Shown here: positions 1-7,860 of the stretch, piece after piece
Layout of the letters: each line of letters opens with the position of its first letter
How positions within the stretch are numbered: the stretch's first letter is position 1
Source of the DNA: an uncultured Bacteroidales bacterium
GTDB taxonomy: Bacteria; Bacteroidota; Bacteroidia; Bacteroidales; F082
Direction: 5' to 3'
Length of the DNA: 64,000 nt
Assembly (NCBI GenBank): GCA_905234645.1
Contig: CAJOIS010000022.1
Location: forward strand, 1-64,000
Made by a program: the position numbers and the translations under genes
The notes under the pieces: generated by a model
Seen by the model: only the letters and a program-made list of their open reading frames with translations
Told to the model about the DNA's origin: nothing
The model's database searches: none

Positions 1-621
1 AAGGTCATTTTATACCATTCCAACAAGCCCAAGTTCTCAGACATCATTGCAAAGGCGCTCAATCGCTACGAACGCATTCTGCAAGCTCGTCAACGCCAAG
101 CCCGTCAGCGTGGCTTCGAGCCTTACACATGGGAAGTACCTGCCGAACGTCTTTACAAAGAAGAAACCCATCAAGTCAAGCCTGCTGTGAAAGACCATGC
201 GCTGCTGCCCTTCATCGAGCTGAAGAAGGCATCCAATCCCGAACAGATGTTTCGCGACTTCCTCGAAAGCCATGCCGCCAGCATCGACTGGTGGTATAAG
301 AACGGCGATGAAGGTAAGCAGCACTACGCCATACCTTACGAGCAAAGCAATGGCGAGAAGGCGCTATTCTATGTGGATTTCATCATCCGCATGAAAAACG
401 GCCAACTGTTTCTCTTCGACACCAAGACCGAGAACAGCGACCCCGAAGCTCCCAACAAGCACAACGCACTTCTTGCCTACATGAAGGAACGCCCCGACGA
501 AAACCTGAAGGGCGGTGTGATTGTGGAAAAGAACAATGTGTGGTACTACTGCAAATATGCCATCCAAACCACTTCCGATGTTACAGGTTGGGATGCGTTT
601 TTCCCTGACGAGTATAATTGA
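1..621 (+). CDS. DEAD/DEAH (type III R-like) helicase, C-terminal part with putative PD-(D/E)xK nuclease-like domain; 5' truncated by window
   Basis: Frame 1 is open from base 1 to the TGA at 619-621. The C-terminus reads DWWYKNGDEGKQHYAIPYEQ...FYVDFIIRMKNGQLFLFDTKT, typical of type III R-like helicases; D...DTK resembles a (D/E)xK motif. Confidence 0.7.
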   Translation, partial: KVILYHSNKPKFSDIIAKALNRYERILQARQRQARQRGFEPYTWEVPAERLYKEETHQVKPAVKDHALLPFIELKKASNPEQMFRDFLESHAASIDWWYKNGDEGKQHYAIPYEQSNGEKALFYVDFIIRMKNGQLFLFDTKTENSDPEAPNKHNALLAYMKERPDENLKGGVIVEKNNVWYYCKYAIQTTSDVTGWDAFFPDEYN

Positions 622-635
622 AAAAACACAAGAAT

Positions 636-854
636 ATGAGCAAAGGTATTGATAGCGTATTCCTGCACTACGGCGTGCGCAAGGAAGATATGGAACTCAT
701 CCTCCAAACTTGTCGCGACAACGACATCAATGAGGAATGGCTGAAAGAGAACATCTTGAAGCCATATAATGAAGCGCGAACCCAGCAAAACACAGTGGAT
801 GAGCGCACCCTTACGAAAATCATGAAACGTGCCATCAAAAACGTACAGCCATGA
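636..854 (+). CDS. small DNA-modification/defence-system-associated protein (about 72 aa)
   Basis: ATG at 636 (ORF track uses TTG at 618). Its stop overlaps the next start by 4 nt (ATGA at 851-854). Operonic with a DndD-like gene. Confidence 0.6.
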   Translation: MSKGIDSVFLHYGVRKEDMELILQTCRDNDINEEWLKENILKPYNEARTQQNTVDERTLTKIMKRAIKNVQP

Positions 855-2869
855 AGATCAAGAGAATTTACGCCGAAAACTACAAGACTTACAAGAAGTT
901 GGATTTGAACCTTGAAGTCACGTCCGACCGTCCCATCATCCTGATAGGTGGTGGTAACGGCTGCGGTAAAACCACGCTTTTCGATGCCATTTACCATGCG
1001 CTGTATGGATTGGAAATCAAAAGCGTGAAGCACTTTGAGGAGCTTTTCAACGCAGGAGTAATGGTTGAGAGCAAAGGCTTTAACAACAGCCAAATCGTGC
1101 TGCAAATCGACTTCACGGGCATGGTGCTGGCCAAGGAAGAGCAATACAGGCTGAAACGTGCCTATATGGTACTGAACGACCGTGTTGTTGAATCGGTCAC
1201 ACTCTCCATGGGTGGCAACAACTTCGTCTATGGCAGTGGCTCATCCCAGTCCGATAGGGCACAAAACGAAGAGGTAGTAAGCAAAATTATCACTGCCAAC
1301 CTGCCTGCCGAACTGAGCAATTATTTCCTCTTCGATGCCATGAAAACCAGCGAGTTGGTCAAGGAAGAGCAAATCAACAAGTTGATAATGAATAATATCA
1401 ACTCTGTCATGGGCTTCAGCAAATACAGTCAGATGCGCAAAGCCGCTGATGCCTTGTTGTCTGAAAAGAAAGCCGAGCGTATGGAGAATGAGAACCAACG
1501 CAAAGCGTATGGCAAATTAGTGGCTGATAAACAACAGTTGGAAAAAGAAGTTGAAAAACTGGACGATGATTATGCCAAAGCCCTCGAATATGCCAACGAG
1601 CACAAAGAACAGTATGACCAACTGAAAGAAGGCCGTAATGCCGATGACGTTACCCGTGACAAGATTAAGAAAGTAGAACAAACCATACAAGCTACCCTGA
1701 AAGCTGAAGTTGAGTACTTGCAAAATGTCGATGCTATGGCCAAGGATATCGAAACGCAAGTGATCATCCCGAAGCTGGCCAGCATCATCAGCACTGAAGT
1801 TGAGGTCATCCTCCACGCCAAAGAGGAAGTGGCCAGTGCCAGAATCAATCTTTTGACTGACCAACAGATTGAACTGTTCACACACAATCTTGTCAAGGTC
1901 ATCGAAGAACGTTATATGCCAAGTAAGCGTCTTGATGTTCCTTCGTTGATTGAGGAGATGAAGTTGTGGCAAGAGAAGGAAAACACCGTCGAAGACAGGT
2001 TTGCTTTCTTCTCGCCAGCCGAAGTGACGCTGTTGAAAGACACGGTTCGCACTGCCATGTCCAATCCCTTCATTCTTTTGGATGAGCAAAGGGAAATGCT
2101 CAACCAGGACATTCACGACATGCCCAAGCAGCGCGAACTCATTAAGGACTACCAACGCAGCTTGAATGGCAACGACTACACCATCATCCAACTATATGAG
2201 AACAATGCCAAGCGTATCGATGAACTAAAAGATGCCATTGGCACCAAGAAAGCTACTATCAAGGATTTGGAAGGACAGATTAGCAAGTTTGATTACGAGA
2301 TTCCACAGATTCCCGACCCACAATATGACTTGCTTTGCAAACTGCCCGACTTCTTCAAGCAACTCTCAACCAAACTGCTTCGTGCCAAGAAAGCCAGTAT
2401 CGAGCGTATGATGCGCGACCAGTTGAACCAAAATCTCGTTGTTTATGCTGGTGTCATTGGCCGTGTCGAACTCTCCACGGGCAACAGCGATGAAATCTCG
2501 TTCAAGATGTACCACAAAGACGGCAACGAGATTTTCCTAAGCCAACTCAATGCCGGTGCCAAGCAAACGGTAATGCAGGTGCTGCTGAAGGTGCTCTATA
2601 ACCTTGGCGACTATGAGCCACCTGTAATGATCGATACGGTCATGGGTGTTCTCGACAAGGAAAGCCGCGAGGTCATCCTGGAACACTACTTCCCGGATTT
2701 GGCGCACCAAACCATCCTGCTCAGTACCGATACTGAAATCACCACCGAGCACGACTTCGACCGCCTGCAGGCGTATGTGGCCAAGACCTATACGCTACAC
2801 CGCGACAAACAAAATCAGTGTACTACTATCACTGAAGACTATTTCGGACTACAAACCAAAGAAATCTAA
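851..2869 (+). CDS. DndD-like SMC/Rad50-type ATPase
   Basis: 672 aa. Walker A GGGNGCGKTT, central coiled coil, NYFLFDAMKTSELVKEE region similar to the DndD FFFDGE(K) segment, C-terminal ABC signature region (LSQLNAGAKQ) and D-loop region (VMIDTVMGVLDKESR). Confidence 0.75.
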   Translation: MKIKRIYAENYKTYKKLDLNLEVTSDRPIILIGGGNGCGKTTLFDAIYHALYGLEIKSVKHFEELFNAGVMVESKGFNNSQIVLQIDFTGMVLAKEEQYRLKRAYMVLNDRVVESVTLSMGGNNFVYGSGSSQSDRAQNEEVVSKIITANLPAELSNYFLFDAMKTSELVKEEQINKLIMNNINSVMGFSKYSQMRKAADALLSEKKAERMENENQRKAYGKLVADKQQLEKEVEKLDDDYAKALEYANEHKEQYDQLKEGRNADDVTRDKIKKVEQTIQATLKAEVEYLQNVDAMAKDIETQVIIPKLASIISTEVEVILHAKEEVASARINLLTDQQIELFTHNLVKVIEERYMPSKRLDVPSLIEEMKLWQEKENTVEDRFAFFSPAEVTLLKDTVRTAMSNPFILLDEQREMLNQDIHDMPKQRELIKDYQRSLNGNDYTIIQLYENNAKRIDELKDAIGTKKATIKDLEGQISKFDYEIPQIPDPQYDLLCKLPDFFKQLSTKLLRAKKASIERMMRDQLNQNLVVYAGVIGRVELSTGNSDEISFKMYHKDGNEIFLSQLNAGAKQTVMQVLLKVLYNLGDYEPPVMIDTVMGVLDKESREVILEHYFPDLAHQTILLSTDTEITTEHDFDRLQAYVAKTYTLHRDKQNQCTTITEDYFGLQTKEI

Positions 2870-2874
2870 CAGCC

Positions 2875-4473
2875 ATGAACAATATCGCACAATTGACAAT
2901 AAAGGGTGTCACCGCAGTCCAGGACATGCACGAGCGCATTGCCGATGTGAAAGCCCTCATTGAACAACGGTTGAATCTTGATGAATATACCGAAAACGTC
3001 AGACCTGTTACTTTGAATCAGAGTAATGTGTTGCGTATTTGTCTGCTGGCTGGTCTTAGCGACAAGTCGAAACGTGTTATTGACGAAGCCACCACGAGCC
3101 TGACACTATCGCGTACACCTTATGCAACTACGTTTTTCACCAAGTCCAACATTGGTGACTTGTTTGAAGCATTACTGAAGTTGCGCTATCACGATGTGGA
3201 TGCCGATTGGACTGCTCCCAAGGTGGTGAGCCGTGTGATAGGCCGTGAAATCCTTCGCGGTCGCGACATCCTACTGAAAGAAGGAGCTATTGATGAATGG
3301 CTTACCTATATGCCGTTGCGTGGCGGACGCTCTCTCTCAGCCATCCCAGAACTTAATCTGCTCATTGGCCAATATGAAAACGGTATGGATGCCACACTCG
3401 ACATCAATAGCCGTAACATCGCCAACACGCAAATCATCATTGCCGGAACAACGGGTTCAGGAAAGTCAAATCTTATCTCTGTACTCATCAATCAGATTAG
3501 AAGCGCTTCATCCGACACGCATTACCCCGTCAACTTCCTGCTCTTCGACTACAAAGGAGAGTTTTCCGACCCCGCCAATGCCGATTGGCTGCAACAGTTT
3601 GACACCGACCGTTCCGCAATCCTTAATCCCATCGAGAAGCCGCTTCCATTCACTCCGTTCAAGGATTTCAGCGACCGACCCATCAATGAGGTCAATCTCT
3701 ATGCAACATCGCTTTCCACTGCCCTGTGTGCCATTTCACCTGCAACCATCAGCTCCAATATGGACAACAGACTGAGCGAAGCCATCATCAACGCCTACAA
3801 GAAGCAGAACTTGAAGCCTATCACCTTCAAGCAAGTCCTCGACGAATACAAGGCGTTGTTGCCCGCCAAGAAACATGACGAAGTGGATAGCGTGGTATCT
3901 GTGTTAAGCCAGCTGGTCAGAAACAACATCTTTGCCGAGGAGGACAAAATCGACTTGCTCCGCAACTGCTATATCATCAATCTCGGTGGCTTCGAGAAGG
4001 ATGGCATCATGGCCAAGGCCATAGTCTATTTTGTCATCTCCAAGTTGAACGCAATTTATGAAAAGTTGCCCAAGCAAGCCACCAACGAAGACCGGGTAGA
4101 GATACGTCACTTCACCATCATCGATGAGGCCCACTACATGCTGAGCTTCGAGAATAAACCTTTGCAGAACCTGATTGCTGTGGGCCGCAACAAGGGTATG
4201 AGCATCATCCTGGCCACCCAAAACATGGAAAGCTTCAAGAGCAAGCATTTCGACTTCTACGCCAACGCCCAATATCCTTTGATCATGCGTCAGCAGCAGC
4301 AAAACGATGCTGTGCTGAAAGACCTCTTTGGTGTGTCAGGTGGCGCATTACAAGAAATTAAGCAAGCCATTGCTGGACTGGAGAAAGGTGAGCTTATCAC
4401 CAAAGATGCTGCCAACATGGCCTTGGGCATCGGCAAGCATTGGCAGAAAATTAAGGTCACCCATTTGATTTAA
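2875..4473 (+). CDS. HerA/DUF87-type ATPase with N-terminal region resembling DndE
   Basis: 532 aa. Walker A AGTTGSGKSN, Walker B-like FTIIDEAHYML, LATQN motif. The N-terminal about 120 aa (RPVTLNQSNVLRICLLAGLS...GREILRGRDILLKEG) is tentatively DndE-like. Confidence 0.7.
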   Translation: MNNIAQLTIKGVTAVQDMHERIADVKALIEQRLNLDEYTENVRPVTLNQSNVLRICLLAGLSDKSKRVIDEATTSLTLSRTPYATTFFTKSNIGDLFEALLKLRYHDVDADWTAPKVVSRVIGREILRGRDILLKEGAIDEWLTYMPLRGGRSLSAIPELNLLIGQYENGMDATLDINSRNIANTQIIIAGTTGSGKSNLISVLINQIRSASSDTHYPVNFLLFDYKGEFSDPANADWLQQFDTDRSAILNPIEKPLPFTPFKDFSDRPINEVNLYATSLSTALCAISPATISSNMDNRLSEAIINAYKKQNLKPITFKQVLDEYKALLPAKKHDEVDSVVSVLSQLVRNNIFAEEDKIDLLRNCYIINLGGFEKDGIMAKAIVYFVISKLNAIYEKLPKQATNEDRVEIRHFTIIDEAHYMLSFENKPLQNLIAVGRNKGMSIILATQNMESFKSKHFDFYANAQYPLIMRQQQQNDAVLKDLFGVSGGALQEIKQAIAGLEKGELITKDAANMALGIGKHWQKIKVTHLI

Positions 4474-4478
4474 TACTT

Positions 4479-5348
4479 ATGGATTCCAAGGAACTGAAGA
4501 AAGCACAAGAGGCCATCGAAATGCTCCAACAGCTTAATTTGCCTGTAGGCGAACAGCAGTTGGAAGTCCTGGCCGCGATGGAAAAGGAATACCTTGAAAA
4601 AGAGGTGCTGCCTCCCGCCATTGAGGTTATGCGCTCTAAGGTCAGCGGCTTAAAAAACACTTTCCTTGTGTCAGTCAAGTATTCCGAAAAGGATGGATTA
4701 CAATTAGAATCCATTGAAGCGCAAATAGATAAAACTCCCAAAGACAAGGCCGAGGATTTGGCCACAGTCAAAGACACTGACGAAAGTCGCTATCTGGGAG
4801 TAGATCCTGTAAGCGGAAAGAAGGTTTATGTGAAAATTACAAAACGTGGGCTACTGGTTCAGTTGGGTGAACTCAACACTCCAGAAAAGCCAAAGTTCGC
4901 CCGTTTGAGAAGAGGAACAGACATCGACGAGGTCACTTTAGAGGAAGTGTTATCGATATTCAAGTTCCCTCGCACACTTGGCTTTTTTGAAGGCAAGGAA
5001 GTCGTTGTCGGTATCGGCCCTTTTGGTCCTTATATCAAGCACAACGAAAAGTACTACAATCTTTCCAGGGAAGACGACCCTCATACGATTAGTTACGAAA
5101 GAGCACTTGAAATCGTAAAGACCAAACGTGAGCTTGGAATAGGCGAAGTCATTTTGGAGTTTGAAAACGACCCCGACATCCGCGTCATCAATGGACGTTT
5201 TGGCCCTTACATCAAATATAAGAAGAACAATTACAAGGTTCCCCGTCAAATGACACCTTCTTTATTGTCCTATGAGGATTGTCTGGCAATAATAAAAGAC
5301 CCGGCCAATGCAGCCCAAAAATGGGTGCCAAGGAACAAACAAGAATAA
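4479..5348 (+). CDS. stand-alone protein with topoisomerase I C-terminal repeats
   Basis: 289 aa. Repeats of the type LGxDPxSGKKVYVKxxxxGxxVQLGE, KEVVVGIGPFGPYIKHNEKYYNL and PDIRVINGRFGPYIKYKKNNYKVP are characteristic of Toprim_C_rpt. No toprim or cleavage domain. Confidence 0.7.
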   Translation: MDSKELKKAQEAIEMLQQLNLPVGEQQLEVLAAMEKEYLEKEVLPPAIEVMRSKVSGLKNTFLVSVKYSEKDGLQLESIEAQIDKTPKDKAEDLATVKDTDESRYLGVDPVSGKKVYVKITKRGLLVQLGELNTPEKPKFARLRRGTDIDEVTLEEVLSIFKFPRTLGFFEGKEVVVGIGPFGPYIKHNEKYYNLSREDDPHTISYERALEIVKTKRELGIGEVILEFENDPDIRVINGRFGPYIKYKKNNYKVPRQMTPSLLSYEDCLAIIKDPANAAQKWVPRNKQE

Positions 5349-5360
5349 AACACTAAAGTC

Positions 5361-5948
5361 ATGGATAAAGACAAACTACAAAAAGCCTACGAAGCCGTCG
5401 AAATGCTGAAGGCATTAGATTTGCCTGTCAGCAAGGATCAGTTGAACGCCATAGCTGAAATGGAAAGGGAGTGCCTTTTGGAGGAAGTCACACCTCGTAT
5501 TCAGAAGATACTGAAGCCCATCGTCAAAAACATGAATACGAGTTTTCGTATCGATATAAGCTATACCCCTGAGACTGGGTTAGTCATTAACACCGTAGAC
5601 AACAAAAGACCTTACCGTCGCTCAACAGACGAATCAGAGTCGGGGCGCAGAACCAGAACGAAGGTCGGCACACTAAGGGTTACATACCCCGACGGTCGTG
5701 TGATTGAGCACAATAAAGCATCCCAGACCTTAGTTGATGTGGTAGAATCCATTGGCTTTGAGAATGTTGAAAAGCTCAAATGGACTGTTACCAGCCAGCC
5801 ATTTGTTTCAAAAGAAAGACATCCTCATCGTCAACAAGAACGAGACGGTTGGTATATTACCACCCATTCTAGCACACCCTTCAAGAAAAAACAAATCGAA
5901 GATTTGTCCAAAAAGTTCAAACTGAAATTAAAAGTTGAAATAGTTTAG
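5361..5948 (+). CDS. uncharacterised operon partner; N-terminus paralogous to the preceding protein
   Basis: 195 aa. KAYEAVEMLKALDLPVSKDQLNAIAEMERECLLEEV matches KAQEAIEMLQQLNLPVGEQQLEVLAAMEKEYLEKEV of the previous gene. C-terminal LRVTYPDGRVI...WYITTHSSTPFKKKQIEDLSKKFKLKLKVEIV domain. Confidence 0.65.
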   Translation: MDKDKLQKAYEAVEMLKALDLPVSKDQLNAIAEMERECLLEEVTPRIQKILKPIVKNMNTSFRIDISYTPETGLVINTVDNKRPYRRSTDESESGRRTRTKVGTLRVTYPDGRVIEHNKASQTLVDVVESIGFENVEKLKWTVTSQPFVSKERHPHRQQERDGWYITTHSSTPFKKKQIEDLSKKFKLKLKVEIV

Positions 5949-5964
5949 TGACAAACGTATAGGA

Positions 5965-5987
5965 GATCGCGGGGCTGGGCCCGCGAT
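5965..5987. repeat. short palindromic repeat ATCGCGGG...CCCGCGAT (family also at 50267)
   Basis: 8-bp arms; followed by GAC as at the second copy. Confidence 0.6.
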
Positions 5988-6154
5988 GACGGCAAGGGGA
6001 GGGAGCGTTGTCCATAGCATTGCTGTTTTCCTCCCATATGCCGTGTGCGAGAACGCCTACGCCTGACCGGGTCGGGCGCGTGGGCAATGGCCGACATGGC
6101 GGGGAAGCGTCCGCTTTGTGTGTTGGGTCCGATGATGTCGGCCTTGAACTTTTG

Positions 6155-6180
6155 GTCCTTTTGTTTCAAGACAAAAGGAC
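6155..6180. repeat. perfect 10-bp inverted repeat GTCCTTTTGT-TTCAAG-ACAAAAGGAC
   Basis: Read directly from sequence. Confidence 0.6.
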
Positions 6181-6511
6181 AAGAAAACCGCAGCCATAGA
6201 TGCCCGCCATCGCACAGGCCGGCGTCGGCATGACATGGCTGCTGAGTTCCAATAAAAATATGTACTTTTGCACATCGATTGGCTCGCCTTTGGCAGGGAG
6301 CAGCCTCCTATCAGGCAGGGAGCAACTCCGACATTTCTTCGTTAGTTGTTCGATAGTTGTTCGATATTTATTCGATAGAAAATAGGACAAATAACAAGGG
6401 TGTAGCGAAAGACTATCGAATATCTTCCAAGCCTGTTACCTGCTTGGCACGAAGCAAATACGAGACAAGATGCCCATGGAAAGAGGATTAACCGTTCTTC
6501 AATCCAAACAT

Positions 6512-6560
6512 CGATAGTAGTCGGAATCTCGGAAAAAAAACGCGATTCCGACTACTATCG
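6512..6560. repeat. perfect 17-bp inverted repeat CGATAGTAGTCGGAATC / GATTCCGACTACTATCG with 15-nt A-rich loop
   Basis: Arms at 6512-6528 and 6544-6560 are exact reverse complements; lies just upstream of the rhuM-like promoter. Confidence 0.9.
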
Positions 6561-6585
6561 TTTATTTCTTCGCAAAAAAAAACAT

Positions 6586-6593
6586 TATCTTTG
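6586..6593 (+). promoter_or_regulatory. Bacteroidetes -7 element (TATCTTTG) for rhuM-like gene
   Basis: TAnnTTTG about 19 nt before the ATG at 6612. Confidence 0.55.
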
Positions 6594-6611
6594 CAAAGAA
6601 AATAACATGTA

Positions 6612-7673
6612 ATGAGCAAACAACTCGAAATAAGAAACAGCACTGCGGAGTTCCTGATTTTCCAAGCGGAAGGAAAAGAAGACGGCATCCAAGTGGTTTA
6701 CAAGGACGAAACCATTTGGTGCACACAAAAAGCGATGGCAGCATTGTTTGATGTGGGAGTTCCAGCTATCAACAAGCATCTAAACAACCTTTATCTTGAA
6801 GGGGAAATCTTGCGAGAAGCAACTGTTTCCAAAATGGAAATAGTTCAACTTGAAGGCAAACGAGAAGTAAAAAGAATGACAGAGCTATACAATCTCGATG
6901 CCATCATCTCCGTTGGTTATCGGGTTAATTCGTTGCGAGCCACACAGTTCAGACAATGGTGTACCTATGTACTCCGCCAGTTCACCATACGCGGTTATGT
7001 CATCGATAAAAAGCGCATGGAAAACGGTAGTTTCATTGGAGAGGATTATTTCGAGCATCTGTTGGCCGAAATCAGAGAGATAAGACTCAGCGAACGTCGA
7101 TTCTACCAAAAACTGACCGATATCTATGCCACTGCTATCGATTACAACAAAGACGCACCGACAACGAGGCAGTTTTTCAAAATGGTGCAAAACAAGATGC
7201 ATTATGCCGTCCACGGTCATACAGCAGCCGAGCTTATCGTTGGCCGCGCCAATGCCGAAAAAGAACACATGGGATTGAACACTTGGGAGAATGCCCCAAA
7301 CGGAAAGATTGTAAAAACCGATGTCAGTATCGCGAAGAACTATTTGAACGAGTTGGAGTTGGAAGACATGGGACGACTGGTAAATGCCGCTTTGGATATG
7401 GCTGAGCGTATGGCCAACCGTCACATTCCCATGACGATGGAGGACTGGGCCAAACGCATTGACATCATCCTTCAAGCAGGTGGGGATGCTGTCCTGACCG
7501 ATGCCGGTGTAGTCACAGCAGAAGAGGCAAAGGCATTCGCCGAAACCGAATTTGAAAAATATCGAATCATACAAGACCGGCTATTCCAATCCGACTTTGA
7601 CCGCTTTGCAGAAAACGACTATTTACCGCTTGACTTCAAGGAAATCGAAACTGGGCAAAACGACTGTCAATAA
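6612..7673 (+). CDS. RhuM family (virulence RhuM-like) protein
   Basis: 353 aa. TQKAMAALFDVGVPAINKHLNNLYLEGEL-type N-terminus, YNLDAIISVGYRVNSLRATQFRQW, YATAIDYNKDAPTTRQFFKMVQNKMHYAVHGHTAAELI. Confidence 0.85.
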   Translation: MSKQLEIRNSTAEFLIFQAEGKEDGIQVVYKDETIWCTQKAMAALFDVGVPAINKHLNNLYLEGEILREATVSKMEIVQLEGKREVKRMTELYNLDAIISVGYRVNSLRATQFRQWCTYVLRQFTIRGYVIDKKRMENGSFIGEDYFEHLLAEIREIRLSERRFYQKLTDIYATAIDYNKDAPTTRQFFKMVQNKMHYAVHGHTAAELIVGRANAEKEHMGLNTWENAPNGKIVKTDVSIAKNYLNELELEDMGRLVNAALDMAERMANRHIPMTMEDWAKRIDIILQAGGDAVLTDAGVVTAEEAKAFAETEFEKYRIIQDRLFQSDFDRFAENDYLPLDFKEIETGQNDCQ

Positions 7674-7702
7674 AAACAAAACCATTAAGGTTTATATTCA
7701 CA

Positions 7703-7737
7703 AAAGCCTCTCAAAAGTTTTTGAAGGGCTTTTTTGT
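7703..7737 (+). terminator. rho-independent-like terminator after rhuM-like gene
   Basis: AAAGCCTCTCAAAAGTTTTTGAAGGGCTTTTTT hairpin plus T run. Confidence 0.6.
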
Positions 7738-7757
7738 TATCGTTCAAAAATATTCTC

Positions 7758-7765
7758 TACCTTTG
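7758..7765 (+). promoter_or_regulatory. -7 element TACCTTTG upstream of rpe
   Basis: Matches TAnnTTTG. Confidence 0.5.
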
Positions 7766-7832
7766 CCTCCAACAACTGATTAATCAGCAACGACATCACT
7801 AGACTGCTTCGTTCCTCACAGTGACGCGAAGC

Positions 7833-7860
7833 GACAACTGACAACTGACAACTGATAACT
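7833..7860. repeat. four consecutive heptamers GACAACT x3 + GATAACT
   Basis: Direct reading; ends immediately before the ATG at 7861. Confidence 0.9.

Noticed and set aside
2646-2963. 105-aa plus-strand ORF bridging the SMC and HerA genes
   Set aside because: Overlaps two well-supported genes in another frame; Arg/Thr/Ser-rich out-of-frame translation.
5945-6390. Small ORFs in the post-operon spacer (e.g. 6045-6233, 6057-6275, 6166-6390)
   Set aside because: They overlap one another on both strands across inverted repeats and show no conserved features.
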